Source of the DNA: Mesostigma viride
Taxonomy: Eukaryota; Streptophyta; Mesostigmatophyceae; Mesostigmatales; Mesostigmataceae
NCBI GenBank assembly: GCA_009746045.1
Contig: RPFO01000103.1
Span: 1,176,121-1,240,120 of the forward strand
Reading direction: 5' to 3'
DNA: 64,000 nt
Shown here: piece after piece, positions 11,901 to 22,623 of the stretch
Layout: every line of letters starts with the position of its first letter
How positions within the stretch are numbered: the stretch's first letter is position 1
Notes under the pieces: generated by a model
Database searches by the model: none
Seen by the model: the letters and a program-made list of their open reading frames with translations, nothing else
What the model was told of the DNA's origin: nothing
Translations under genes and position numbers: made by a program

Positions 11901-12514
11901 CAGCCGTCGATGTCGTCAGCAACAAGGGCAGTTGATCCGCGGGCCGATGCAGTGCGCCTGTGTTCTTGGATTCCCAGGATGGCGATATTATTGTCGATGC
12001 AGAAACCAATAAGATTGGAGACTCGATGGCACTGACAGTCGTCACTGCGCAGGCAGTGACAGCGGTCAGCGTCGGGCTGGAGCGTGCGGGCGTTGAAGGT
12101 GGCGATGACCAAGGGCGCGCGTTGACCGAAAAGGGGGGTGCAGGCGGGGGTGGGGGCGGAGATGGAGCAGGGTGGTGATGGGGGTGGGGGTGGAGGTGGT
12201 GGGGTAGGGGGGGCGGGTTGGGGACTTATGCTTTCAATCACCGTTTCGATTCTTCCTGCCAACGCGTCGAGGCGACGCCGACGGTTGGCTCGGGTGGCCA
12301 GGTAGAATGAGTCTGCGTCTGCACGCATAAGAAATGCGTGCAGTCTGAGGAGGTTTCGGAGGCGGCCGCGCGAGGCGGGGCGAACCTGGCTCACTGCCGA
12401 CCCGTTGCTCTCTCTCCGACAGCCCGAGGGCTGCGAAGGCAAAGGGGCGGGAAGGGGAGTTAGGCAGATCCCACTGCTAGAGCCGCGGAGCCGCGGGGCC
12501 GCGAGCGTCGTCAT
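8921..12514 (-). CDS. LINE endonuclease-reverse transcriptase (ORF2)
   Basis: This 1197-residue polyprotein copies the LINE RNA into the genome. After a Pro-rich leader (to about residue 125) comes an apurinic-type endonuclease with the motifs TFNARTL, ILGIQEHR, LLLDANATL, IDYVVMRKR and SDHRIV. A long linker leads to the reverse transcriptase, with WQHSYRIMLYKNKG, FVDFIKAFDSV, QTGVWQGCVLSPYLF and the catalytic YADD. The C-terminal part contains FKVVILTILTYGAETWTL and a basic tail. The frame is open throughout, so this copy may be recent. Its ATG overlaps the stop of the upstream frame as ATGA, a layout used for reinitiation in some LINEs. The clade (RTE-like or another APE type) is not certain. 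Confidence 0.9.
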   Translation of the reverse strand: MTTLAAPRLRGSSSGICLTPLPAPLPSQPSGCRRESNGSAVSQVRPASRGRLRNLLRLHAFLMRADADSFYLATRANRRRRLDALAGRIETVIESISPQPAPPTPPPPPPPPSPPCSISAPTPACTPLFGQRAPLVIATFNARTLQPDADRCHCLRSDDCQCHRVSNLIGFCIDNNIAILGIQEHRRTASARGSTALVADDIDGWRFYYGGGDGTGNGGVGLLCSPLAVRHMGEPQLVNARLLVATFHSMEGHSTYALTVGVGYAPHSGHPEQDRKDFFAALENLANGIPGRNYLALLLDANATLPPGTGGCQHAPNGTVSNANTELFADLLTTCDLVTANTRFPHSPDALVTHTSPTGTERCIDYVVMRKRHQGSVLAARSHVIPLVRSDHRIVTARIRLRFPSPFRKHVAPPDLRTLQLLEKSDDALEDFPEKRAHKRAAEAFVDALDIPASHAQLFAAGPASALRHLADKLPAAGALLPPRRPPRFTSLHRLPAVIQARQALRDNSDPARYARLKADYHSAIRQATKEQEDLHVREYFAHLKDQHGKYAWTRLRHAQRPAGGAQPAPRTLSGSPQQQLDQWYSSQSRLLGAPPPPPPLGPLAAARLAVAPADVPAPPTPPAAEQDYTYPALTEPLADPNELPPFTELELSTAAKQLRFYAAVGPDQLPAPVIKLTALTGFLLDVCNRILLADAPPIPEWQHSYRIMLYKNKGSPDDPANYRGVCIQSAALKLFMRMILNRLRSALDCHLGESQMGFRPGRNTVMAIFVARRLFEEIALLQPGEFPAILIFVDFIKAFDSVLWDALWAVLARARVPTPLITVIRTLYEGSTTSVRTQHGITPPCPLQTGVWQGCVLSPYLFIIVVDYVMRQARARFASIAGRAPGLAITNELGEGGPTNKQNLLADLIYADDITLIEKPESAQLWLDCLALEARAVGLEISPKTEALALGMAGPPPTLRLLDDAEVNYPPSGRFKLLGSWLPDCEDDMTTRIGMAWAHLHDHRRWWSNPALPRIVKRDLFKVVILTILTYGAETWTLMQELEQRLDGAVTKMLRKALNIPFGLHISNEDLYADLPYVSHIIRHRRLGLAGHLARTDQVDTSDRLAGTKPAQPGRYVLTWRAPGRARQGRHPWTFRDRLGMDMCYTRRDGLTPGQPPGLSVIWRQMVRKDRWQVVMKENTPAQACGGSACDQVWHS

Positions 12515-13083
12515 TGATAGGAGAGAAGGGTTCGCAGCGCGGGCTCCGGCTCTGGTGCAAAGCGAACGAATTTATTAGGGGGACGGCCAAGCCTGGCAGC
12601 CATACCTGAGCTGAAGTTGCCCCGGCGGATCCCCACACGTGCTGGGGAGCAGGTGACCGTCGATGCCGGTGGCGATGGCGGTGACGGCGGGGGCCGAGCA
12701 GGGGGCTGGGGCGCTGGCACGGCGGTATCCATGGGGGTCGCCGTCATTGGAGGAAGGTCCTGGCCGTTAATGCGGACGATGAAGACGCCATTAAAGAGGC
12801 GGGCATAGATGCTGCACCGTAGTTGCGGGTTGGCCTGCTTGGCTGCCCGCTTGCGAGCAAGATGTCCTACGAATGCTATCCTACGCTGTCTAATCTCGTC
12901 CAAAATGCGAGGCATACCCTGGTACAAAGATTCTAAAGACCTGTGTGTGGAAAACCCTACGTTCAGGGCCTGGCGGAGCATCCTGGTTACCGTGCCGTTC
13001 AGCCGTGTGGCCAGCGTGTCCGTGAGCGTCCATGCCTCGGCGCCATGGGTGAGCACCGTGAGGACCAGGACCTTGAAGAGCAT
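12511..13083 (-). CDS. LINE upstream ORF carrying a second RT C-terminal segment
   Basis: This frame of 190 codons ends in a TGA that overlaps the ATG of the large LINE ORF (ATGA). Its first 80 residues (MLFKVLVLTVLTHGAEAWTL and on to FVGHLARKR) are clearly homologous to the C-terminal domain of the large ORF itself (LFKVVILTILTYGAETWTL to LAGHLARTD). The frame stays open upstream to about 13,143, where the similarity stops. The rest is Pro-rich and basic, as expected for the N-terminal part of a LINE. I read it as an ORF2 fragment of a related LINE fused in frame to the 5' region of this one. A true duplicated domain is possible but less likely. Confidence 0.55.
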   Translation of the reverse strand: MLFKVLVLTVLTHGAEAWTLTDTLATRLNGTVTRMLRQALNVGFSTHRSLESLYQGMPRILDEIRQRRIAFVGHLARKRAAKQANPQLRCSIYARLFNGVFIVRINGQDLPPMTATPMDTAVPAPQPPARPPPSPPSPPASTVTCSPARVGIRRGNFSSGMAARLGRPPNKFVRFAPEPEPALRTLLSYQ

Positions 13084-13143
13084 TCGCTTGCGGTGCTTGC
13101 CCAGATCCTTTGAGTGCCAGTATTTGTGAATAAGCGCGTGACT

Positions 13144-13596
13144 TGTGACCTAGGGTCAACAAATCGTCATGGTCAACCCCCCTGAATTGAAACCAGTGTA
13201 TCTCTCTAATGAATCAGCATTTTGTAGGTCTGAGTAGTTAAAAAAATCCTTTGATATATGGGCTTTCAGGAAAGTATACACATGACTTTGAAAAAAAAAA
13301 TCCCTAGATGTTATGACGTGTTCTATAAATAGCTCACAACGCAATATATTGCGTTCTCAAAAAAAAAAAACACGGGTCAGGTATTGTGCGCGAGCCCTAA
13401 GGTAAACTCAAGTCAAGGTAGGAACGTCGCTGCTGTTTGCTTCAGAACTGAAAATTTACTAGAGCCCAATTTCTAACTGACATCTTTGAAGTGGTTACTA
13501 AATACCTCGTTGAGTAAACGATTCTAAAATCTGATTCTGACGAAACCTGTACAGCTCAAAGTTGCCTGACAGACCACTGACCGGCCGATGGACCCA
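13144..13596. other. AT-rich spacer, no gene recognised
   Basis: Short homopolymer A runs (13,290 and 13,356) and AT-rich sequence. It lies downstream of the sulfotransferase stop on the minus strand and may include its 3' UTR. Confidence 0.4.
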
Positions 13597-15528
13597 CTAC
13601 CGCGGGACCATGTCTGCACATTCTTCAGGGAGCAGGTAGTCAAAGCAGACGTAGTCCTGGATGAATGACCGACAATGAAGCCGCATAATATCCCGCTTAT
13701 CTGATAGCAATTTCTGGAACATTTCGGACGAGCCATCATGTGGACGTGCATTTTTCACCGCAAGTGGCTTCTTGGCCAGCACCAGCTTGTCCACGGCAGG
13801 GGCCTTGCCAGGGCCTGTGGCCGACACGGAGCCTTTTTTAACCAGTTCCAGGTACGACAACAGCTCGTCCAATTCCTCCAAGCGGAAGAGCTTGTCAATA
13901 TACGGCAGTGTGTCATTATCGGGCGCATAAAGCAGGTTGGGCAGCAGGAAGAACCCCGTTGCTGGCAAGAAATGCATGAAACCCTTATAGCCCCATTCTC
14001 CCACACCCCATGCATAGTGCGCGCACTCAAACCCTTTCCTCAGCACGCCCACAAAGTCGGTGGTGCTGTTAGGATCATGACCCGTGCGCCTTGCGAAATA
14101 GTTATACGCGGATATGAACCGGTCCACCGGCTCCCTGATGTTGCCCACGACCAGATACCGCTGGTCCGCCACAGAAGGGTAAAGCTGTTTTTTTTCTCTT
14201 TCTGGCGTCACAATGGGATGGCACTTGGGGCATCCTTCACTACCTACATCCACCCAATAGTTTAGCAGCAGGATCCCTGGAAGCACGCTCCGGGCAGCCT
14301 CCACGATCGACGAGCCGCCCGCCTTGGGGAGGAGCCGGAAGGAAAGCTTGTACTTGCGGCTGATCAGCATTCTGTGTGCGAACACATGTATTGAAGCCGA
14401 TGAGACACGGCAGAGGGGTTGACGATGAGGGGTTGACAGTGAGGGGTTGACAGTGAGGGGTTAACAGTGAGGGGTTGACAGTGAGGGGTTGACAGTGAGG
14501 GGTTGACGATGAGGCACGGCCAAGGGCGATCAGTGGGCCGGGTGCGACAAGAGGGATGAGTTCATGATGAGGCTTGCATAACAAACAAGGGAGTTAGGCC
14601 CAAAAGAAATTATAGCACGCGGGATGAGCACACGATGCTATGCGGCAAAATAAAAGGTATGACAGCCCAGGGTTAAGCCAATGAGAGATGGCAAAACGGG
14701 CTGAGGAGGCACGGCAACAACGTGCTTACCCACAAACCTCAAGGGGTACTGCAACACTACAGCACCGTTGTAGGCACTGCAACACTATAGCACTGTTGTA
14801 GGCTCCGCAACACTAGCTCTTTTGTAGGTACCCCAATACTAGCGCTCGCGTTGGTACCGCACGAACAACACCATCTAGCACACTCCAGGGTACCGTGTTA
14901 CAAACACCGCCGCATGAGGCGGCGAGGGAAAGGAGAAAAAAATCGGATGAAAGAGCAAAGTAATGGCTTGCTGGCTAGTAAAGCCATGTGACTGCAAGCA
15001 GAAGGAAAGTGCAACGCTCAACACAACCCAAATGAACAATCCCCCCTTCTCGCCTCTTCCCAACCAGCCCCCTCCGCCTCTTCCCCTTTAAACCCCGCCC
15101 GATATCCTAACTCCTATCCTAACTCCAGCCAGGCACTCCCATCAAGGCCAACATTTCATCCCATCATGCATGCGTTAAGTAGCAGCTCATCCCGCCATGC
15201 ATAAAAAATCCCTGGGGACTTAAGCAGCCAACACCAAAAATAAAATATCCTGACAAACCCACCTCCCCAAGCCGACCGTGATGCAGTTGTTCTGGATGGC
15301 GGTGGCGCCCCCCCACACATCCCTGCAGTGCGCCGGCTTGGGCCACATGGGGTCCGAGTACGTCCACATGCGGTTGCCCGCCCGCTGTACCCCCGTCTCC
15401 CACCCGGGCATGACCTGGTACCCCTCGCGCAGCAGCCACCGCACGTGCGACTGCAGCATCCGTTCCTTCTCGGCCAGGGGGGTGGGGGAGGCGTCCTGGT
15501 AGGCGCCGCGCGGGCATGTGAAGCGGTG
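13597..15528 (-). CDS. sulfotransferase (last two exons seen)
   Basis: Two exons are supported on the minus strand. The upstream one is 15,528-15,263 (266 nt, acceptor TTCGCAG, donor GAG/GTGGGT). The last is 14,371-13,597 (775 nt, acceptor CACACAG, ends MVPR-stop). The junction restores Arg (AG/A) and keeps one frame. The protein resembles carbohydrate-type sulfotransferases, which move sulfate from PAPS to a sugar hydroxyl, usually in the Golgi. Visible motifs are LLPKAGGSS (5'-phosphosulfate loop) and VVGNIREPVDRFISAYNYF (3'-phosphate site). The C-terminus has paired Cys (LHCRSF, DYVCFDYL). The first exon or exons, with any membrane anchor, were not found. A segment near 15,768-15,857 looks exon-like but its phase does not fit. 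The intron carries a 14-bp minisatellite. Confidence 0.75.
14413..14510. repeat. 14-bp minisatellite, seven copies
   Basis: Units of GAGGGGTTGACAGT (variants GACGAT and TTAACAGT) repeat every 14 bp. The array lies in the last intron of the sulfotransferase gene. Confidence 0.9.
14751..14855. repeat. degenerate 26-28 bp repeat, four copies
   Basis: Units begin GCAACACTA and end TTGTAGG plus 3-4 bases. The last copy is strongly decayed (CCAATACTAGCGC). It is also inside the sulfotransferase intron. Confidence 0.7.
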
Positions 15529-16565
15529 CTGCGAAGAGAGGCGACGGCGTCGAATTTGACAGGCAACAGAGTGATGTTGACATGGCACACCAGGTAGGGA
15601 AAGGGCTTTGATAATCAGCTGAGGGCTGAGCGGGCGAATCAAACGAGAGCTGTGCAGAGACAGGATGCGTGCACAAAAATAGCAACAGGGACGGCTCGAT
15701 GCATTGAAGGGGCCTACTGTGGCCATCTCTATGACATGCTCACACAATTAGCATCGGGGAGGGATGGACGCACCTTGGACATACACTAGAGTCGGCACGG
15801 AGGCCCGCATCATATTTAGATAGGGCCAGCAGGCCATCTGTTGTGTTCAGAAGAGCCATCCTCTGAAAGGTTGTTGCTCCGCGACTCCCCAATGCCGGAC
15901 CGTATCATTAATTAATCTATCATCAATTATACTTAATCTAATCAATTATTAATCCCATCTAGCCAGGGTCTGGGGGGGGGGCAAGTCATAAATGATATAA
16001 CCGGTCATGATGTGGATGGGTGCGTTCTGGGTAGGGCAAGGGAATATTAGTCACAAGCTTTGTGTCGCAGTCAGATGCAAGCACGATGCAGGCACGGTGG
16101 AAGCACGAGGCAGCCTAGCATGATTGCATCTACACTAAAGAGCCTTGATGGAAACAAATTCCTTGCGCAACTAGGACTATTACTAGCACAAGCCACCCCC
16201 TTGCCACGTTGACACGAGCAAGCGCGAGCATGCAGTGGCAGGGGAGAATGCCAGATGTCGGCGAGGCAATTGCGAATCGCCCGGGAAGTGGTAGGGGGTC
16301 GCGCCAAATTACTGCAGTGGACACTATCCGCCAGATGATGCATGTCTTGAGGGCACCCAAGGACATGGTTTGGCCATGCTGAAGCAGGGGACATGCGGTG
16401 CAGAGATGGAGAGCAGAAAAGTAAAGCGGTGCAGAAGAAGGAGCGGCGGTGCACAAGGAATTAAGGAATTGATGTGGACTGCACAAGCTGGGACTGCCGG
16501 GGAGTTGTCATCGTTAAATAGGAACAGGCAGGGCTAGTACCCACAGGTGACAGCTGGCCCTCGCG
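15529..16565. other. no gene established
   Basis: The 5' part of the sulfotransferase gene should lie here or further right. On the minus strand 15,857-15,768 reads MALLNTTDGLLALSKYDAGL between an acceptor-like TTTCAG and the donor-like CCAAG/GTGCGT, but it ends in the wrong phase for the known exon. Nothing else was recognised. Confidence 0.3.
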
Positions 16566-16635
16566 TGCGACCTGAATGATTAGATCCTAATTATGATGTG
16601 CACCTTATAATTAGGATCTAATCATTCAGGTCGCA
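16566..16635. repeat. perfect 29-bp inverted repeat
   Basis: The arm at 16,566-16,594 starts TGCGACCTGAATGATTAG and is exactly complementary to 16,607-16,635, with a 12-nt loop GATGTGCACCTT. It could be a small foldback element or a hairpin RNA source. No protein is linked to it. Confidence 0.85.
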
Positions 16636-17086
16636 ACATCATTGGTCATTCAGGTTGCAGACATGTCATACTGCAAGACACGCTCTTGATAAAAGCCAAC
16701 TCCAGACAGGAAGCAACCATGTTATGTTATGAAGCAATAATGTTATGAATGAATGGAATAAATAATCTCTTATCTTGGTGGCACAATTAAACGGAATCGA
16801 GCCACCACTTGCATGCCAGGTGACCATGACATCATCGGGCAGTCGTGAGTCAGAGTCCTTCCTCTGCTCCACGGCCCGGGGCTCCCTCCAGCATCTTTAC
16901 TCTTCCCCTCCATGTTTTACCATGGTAGTGCGAGCAGCTGACCCTGTCAGTAGAGCATGTGTGCATTGTACACGTAGGAACGCCTACTGCCAGTACATCG
17001 CATTCCAGAAAACGTCCTAGCCAGACAACAAAGCGCGAATATATGAGCACATTCCGGGTATCACACTGCCAAACGCTGGAAAGGCT

Positions 17087-17285
17087 TATTCCCACCCGGT
17101 ACTACTTCTATCCGGGTGGGAATATGCCTGGGCTGGGTGGCATAGGTTGTGCTGAGAACTGAGAAGCCTTATCAGAAAAACAGGACGTACCTCCCGAATG
17201 GGCCAGACTCTCACAAACTAGGATCGTGCCCCTGTTTTTCTGATAAGGCTTCTCAGTTCTCGGCACAACCCATGCCAACCCAGGC
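17087..17285. repeat. two adjacent foldback structures
   Basis: First, 17,087-17,099 (TATTCCCACCCGG) pairs perfectly with 17,112-17,124. Second, 17,145-17,184 pairs with 17,231-17,270 over 40 bp with one mismatch, around a 46-nt loop. Weaker pairing continues outward on both sides (GCCTGGGCTGGGTGGCAT and its near complement). This is typical of a foldback or MITE-like element and also resembles an algal hairpin small-RNA precursor. Confidence 0.75.
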
Positions 17286-17970
17286 CTCCCATGCGGTAAC
17301 AAAGGCTGCCCTCAGCAGAAGAGAATGTACACGTGCATGTCTGGAAAGTGGAAACGGACAGCCTGAGCGCGCCTGCTCACCAAATTGCCTTCAATGAAGG
17401 ATTGTGGCGCCGGCTCATGCTCGCGCTTGTCTTGTAGGAGGTGTCGACCAATGGGCAGCACCGTGGGTTCTGCGCGACAGAGAAGCACTAGCACATGCAG
17501 CAGCTGTAGTGCGCTAGCAATGCAGAGCAGCCTGGAACTGGGCTTGCAATCACGATTGTTGCGACAGTCGGCCATTTGTTAACGAGATAATCGCAGAGCG
17601 TCGTGACGGGAGCGCCGTGCCGCCGTCCTGGCGCGCGCAACCTTTCTGCTTCGATGTCCATGCTTCTGGTCGTTTGTCAGTCAGGCAGTTTATTATATCA
17701 AGTAACGTGCGTTGTAACTTTCACGTTAAAACTTTTGGCGGCATGGTCGAATTGGGCATGGTCAGGAGCCTTTTGGATGGCATAGGAAGTGTTAGTGTGC
17801 CGTAGTACTCACTAATGCCTTCCTTAGCGTCTGCACAGGTGGCCAACTGCCAAAAATTAATAACTGCTACAGCTGAGCTCAGAATGCCACCAAACTTAGA
17901 AAGTGCCTTCTATGGTCATGACAGAATTTGACTTGTGCTTTTCAGGCCTAATTGATGTGTTATGAGTGTG
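17286..17970. other. no gene recognised
   Basis: Only short frames are open and no domain was seen. Confidence 0.4.
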
Positions 17971-18121
17971 TACACCGCCCGCATTGGTAGTTTTAATTTT
18001 TTCGGGGAAATGGGTATATTTTATTAGCCAATTATGGACCAAAGAGGTGAGAGGGGAAAAGAGTATCAGCGAATCCTAATGAAGGTGGGCACACACACGT
18101 GTGGCGGTGACAGGTGAAAGG

Positions 18122-19402
18122 CTAATAGGGCGCGTTATTAGACCAGGGAAGCCATTGGACCTGAGTAATGTCGCCATGAGGCATACTGGTGAATACCTGA
18201 TTACGGCCCAGTAGATCATGAAAAAGCTGAAGCGGGCTGGGCTTGTCGTTATTGGGCCCTGGGTCCCACACCCTGTGTTGTTCCTGAGCTAACAGCCAGT
18301 AGCGGCGCATAGCCGCATTCCATAGGTATATAAAGCGCCGGACTACGCCGCCGCGGGTATACTCCTCGCGGACCTTAAAGACTGTCTCGTTGCGTATGGT
18401 CCAGATCGCGTATAGCATAGTAGTGCGTAGCCATATCCATTCTGCTTGGGAAACTGAAAGCTCGGTCCCTGGTGTGCCAGCAATACCGAAAATGATGGTA
18501 CGCACGCTGATTGGGAGAGTGGGTGGCGATGCCGTCCATGCGGCCCAGATGTTAATGAGCCACGTCCAAACCCCAGGGAGATTACAGTAAAGAAACCTGT
18601 GCTCAATGGTTTCACTAGGGTGCGTGCACAGGCATGATGCATCATGACCAAAACGCTCGTGGAGCGTAGCGCAGACCCCTATCGCCCTATGCATCAAAAG
18701 GTGTTGTACATCAGTGGCCCTGCGGTCCACGAGAGGGTGGTCTACCGCCAGGGTAATCATCTTAACCCAAGTGTAGCCCGGCCAATGTATTCCCCAGCGG
18801 GCTCGGCCCGGATGGGGCTGATGGTACGTATGCAACAAGATATCATAACCCCAATCTGCGGTGTACTCAAAGATACATTTGCTGGTTCTGATGTCCCCCT
18901 TGGTTAAGACCCATCCAAATTCAACCGGGTCCAGATGTAGTAGATCGAGCCGTGTGTTGCCCACGTGTAGCCATGTAATGCTCTCAACCGGGGATAATGG
19001 GTCCGGCTGGATCATGCAAGATCTTGGCACAGACCATGGGACTACGCGTATGCGGTGACACTGGGAAGCTGGCGTGTACGCATATAAGGTGGATAGTTGA
19101 TACAGACACCCATTGTGGCCAGAAATAGCGTCCAGCAGTTGTAGTTGGAGCCCCTCATGTGGCAGAACCGTCACGACTAAACCCTTGCACGCAGGCGTGA
19201 CTCCGTCGGCGTAGAAGCTAACCCAGTCGCCGGTTATAATTGGCTTGCGTGGGGCAGTCATCAATGCATGCCACGCCGCTGGTATCGCACTTATAAGAGT
19301 TTGCCACGCTTGCAGGGAGGGCATGTGGGAGACCCAAGTGCTGACCTCGTCGTAGCTGAGCCGTCGATACGCAGCGCCGTGCCCCAGGTAGAGGTCCAGC
19401 AC
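18122..19402 (-). pseudogene. L1-like C-terminal region with zinc-binding motif
   Basis: This open frame of 426 codons follows the reverse transcriptase, shifted by one frame. Near residue 258 it carries CLCTHPSETIEHRFLYC, which matches the zf-RVT pattern (C-x-C-x7-H-x4-C) found at the end of plant and algal L1-type polyproteins. It ends at TAG on 18,122, about 120 bp before the 3' end. Confidence 0.75.
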
Positions 19403-19547
19403 CCTGACAATCGGCGGTGACGCGCGCAGAAAGCCATCATACGGGTTGTGTCCGTGGAGAGTGCCAGGGGCTTGTTAGTAGCGTCTGTGATTAAGTCATT
19501 AAAAAAGAGTGGCTGCCGTGCCACCTCCTCTCTAGTAGTAGGAAAGA

Positions 19548-21644
19548 CTAGGCGACCCGGCTTGAGCTTATTGTAACCTGTCCATATGCGCTGCCATACC
19601 ATGGGAGTCCTTTGTACGAAATAAGGGTGCTGCCCAGTATGCCCGCCCCCAGTTGCCACGAGGTGCCACTAGCATGGGTGGAAAGAGAGGCTAGCGTTTC
19701 ACGTGCAAGCATGCAGCCAGGGTGTGTGTTAACTCCCATAAAAACGGATATCACTTGTTTAGCATACAGCGACCACAGACGCCATTGTATGTTGTGGAGC
19801 CCGAGGCCCCCGTGCACCCATGACATGAAGGACATCTCTCTGTTGATCCATCCGTGGACCGTGTGGGAGATTAAGCCTTTCTGTTTCCAGACAAAATTGC
19901 TGCCAAGGCGTTGGATGAGCTGTGTGGTGGCATCATTGGGTGGGTGTGCTTGGCAATAATACAAGACCTTAGAGAACAACAGTTGGTTGACGATCAGGGT
20001 TCGCCCTCGTAGGCTCATGCGGTGGACGGCCCCCCAGCGCCCTGCGGTAAGGAGAACGCCTGCAAGCTTGCCCACGTGGTTGGTTTCATCATACATGAAA
20101 GAACGTTGTTCAGCCAAGCGTCCCTCGGGTGTGCAGCCGATGGGACAATTGTGCAAAAGGTGGTGATCCCCCGGCTTGACCCAGGTCACAGCCAGGTTGG
20201 GGAGGGCGTAGCGTAGGGTGTTGGTTTTGCCGATATGCAGTCCCGTGGACTTGAGCACATTGCATCGTTGTTGTGTGGCAACAGAATAGGTAGTGATATT
20301 ATCCATGACAGCATGCACTTCAGGCAGAGAGATACAAACATTTGTTGTGTCATCCACATAAGCCGTTTGGAATATACCTTTACCGTTACCTGTCGGGAAG
20401 CCCCGAATGCGAGGATCGTTCTGGTGTAGCCAGTAGAGTCCTGCGTGGGCCAGAGAAATAGAATAGGGGACATGCAATCTCCTTGTGGTAGCGATCGTGA
20501 GCTAGCGCCGGTCGCTGACTTGTGTCCGTCTATTAGTAAATACCAAGCCAGGGATTTGATCATACCCATAATGACGGTCATGAGTTGTGGGCCAAATCCT
20601 AGTGCGGTTAGAATGTGTTCTAGGTATTCCCAGCACATACGGTCAAAGGCTTTTTCAAAATCCCAAACAATATGAAACCCTCTATATCGTCGCGCCAGGC
20701 TTTTTCCACAATGTCCATGATGAGGGTAATGCTGTCGTTGATGTGGAGATTGGCCCTAAAGCCCACTTGCTCCGGACCAATGAGGAAGTCTAGGACGGTG
20801 TATAAGCGTCGTTGGATTATTTTACTGATGATTTTGTACGCTACCGTAAGGAGACGGATTGGGCGGTAGTTTTTCCATAGAGTCTTGTCTCCTTTTTTGT
20901 ACAGTAAGATAAGCGCAGATTCAGCCCATCTGCCGCTCACCTTACCGTGCCGCCAAATTTCAAGAATACATTCGTAAAATCTATGTGTAGAAGGGACCAG
21001 AACGTTTTCCAGAATTCAATAGGCAGACCGTCGACCCCGGGGGCGCTACCGGTTTTGATGTGTTCCATAGCTGTTGTGGCCTCTTCCATGGAGGGGATTT
21101 GATCGAGTTCCTGCTGTTGAGCTGGTGTAAGGCGACGGGGAATGGCATGTAGGATTTTTTGCATGGCTGCAGATGAGTCAGGATGGGGTTCGTTTAGAAA
21201 GAGAGCTGAGTAGTAACGGTGACCACTCTGTAGTATGGAGGTGATGTCTCGGTGGCTGCCGTGTTCGTCTTGGATTTCCGTGATAGAGGAGTGAGCTTTA
21301 GGGGTAGGAATCAGAGCAAAGAACTCTTTGGTCATTCTTTCTCCTACCTGGTGCCACCACAGATTTTCTGAGTCTAGTGCTAATGTGTGACGCTCGAAAC
21401 GTAGTTTGTCAAGTTCGGTCTGAGCTCTTTGAAGTTTTGTTAGTTCCGATTGATACAGGGTAGGCTTCGCTTGGAGTTTATTCACTATGCGTTGGTAGTA
21501 CCGATAGTCCTGTCCTTTCTGGCGGCGGATATTTTGTGAATACAGTTGGGAAAATTCTAGAATGTTAGCTAGGCCCTCCTGCATCCAGCTGCAGCAGTCT
21601 GTGTAGCTACCCTTGCTGGCTCTCCACGACTGCCAGCGTGTCAT
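19548..21644 (-). pseudogene. L1-like reverse transcriptase, frameshifted
   Basis: In four consecutive minus-strand frames one finds APGVDGLPIEFWK, ILLYKKGDKTLWKNYRPI, GPEQVGFRANLHIND, SLPQGDCMSPILF and FQTAYVDDTTNV. The catalytic box is YVDD. Frameshifts lie near 20,940, 20,660 and 20,450. Motif order and spacing are those of L1-type elements, so the breaks are recent decay or sequence error. Confidence 0.8.
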
Positions 21645-22623
21645 GATCTCAAGTAGTACTTATCGTCCGCGAGTAGGTGTTTGTTTAAGCGGGGAATGCC
21701 GGGGCCCCGGGCGGAGTTGGTGTGATGGGCAAGGGTAACGATGAGTGGGTAGTGATCAGAAAAATTAACAGAACGGTCGACCGATGCGTAGCAAACTAGG
21801 TCCGCCCATGCGGGTGTGATGTAGATTTTATCAAGACGACGAGTAGTGCGTACATTTAAACGTGTGGCCAGCCAAGTGGGCCCGTGGTCTCGTGAGCGGA
21901 TGACATCCTGTAAGTTCAGGTCCATGATCTGTTTACTGAAGGCCGCTGTGCGTATAGGGGGGTGTTCATCCAGGTCTATATTGAAATCGCCCATCAACAC
22001 AATTTCGAACCCCTGTGAGATAAGGTCAGCGGCCATTTTGAAAGGGAAGGGTAGAATGAGGCTTGATCCGTTGGCTCGGTTGGGGCATATACACTAATAA
22101 TGTATCCCTTATTTCCTGCCCATGTAATGGACTGCCGCGTCCAACGGCCCTGCCATCTAGCCTCCGCTGTGTCGGTAGCTATAGCCCAGTCCTGGCATGT
22201 CAGCGTAGGGTTGGGAGGTTTACGGTATTGAATGAGGGCAGTGCCCCCTTGTGTACCGCGTGCCCATGCCCAACGGTGAACTGTCCTAGGTGCAAGTGCT
22301 CTAGCAGCTCTAAGGGCGGTGCGTGTGGCAGCTTCTTGGATTTTATGTTCCTGCAGTCCTATCCAAATTTCATGCGAGGGGCCCACGTAACGCTCGAGCA
22401 AGTTGTGTAATGCATTTGCTAATTCTCGTGTGCGAGGTATTCGCTGTCCCTGCCCTGGTGTGTGTGACCCGTATGTGTTCAGCCCCCTGACATTCCACGA
22501 TACCAGTGTTAGTTGACTCATGTCATTGCAGGGCTCCAGCGGACCAGGCCGGGTAGGTTCCGTGTAGGTCCCCATGGCGTGGTGAGATTGGACCTGCGAA
22601 AGGTGAAAGACACGGCACAACAT
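21641..22623 (-). pseudogene. L1-like endonuclease domain, one frameshift
   Basis: The domain nicks target DNA for LINE insertion. Minus-strand frames show LTLVSWNVRGLN, WIGLQEHKI and ISVYAPT, then after a frameshift near 22,030 VLMGDFNID, RRLDKIYITPAW and FSDHYPLIV. These are the standard motifs of the APE-type nuclease. Together the two frames would make a complete domain. A further frame upstream (23,042-22,518) is not recognisable. Confidence 0.8.

Larger units (their letters stand above)
8777..13143 (-). mobile_element. APE-type non-LTR retrotransposon (LINE)
   Basis: A LINE lies on the minus strand. Its 3' end is marked by a (TTAA)n tail at about 8778-8796 and a perfect hairpin CACGTGAC-TGC-GTCACGTG at 8800-8818. 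A 3' UTR of about 100 bp precedes the large ORF. The ORF (12,514-8,921) encodes endonuclease and reverse transcriptase. Upstream is a second, overlapping frame. Other copies of the same 3' end lie at 45,558 and 53,289 (plus strand), and diverged copies at 8,290 and 52,705. The 5' border is uncertain: the upstream frame loses LINE similarity near 13,143. Confidence 0.8.
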
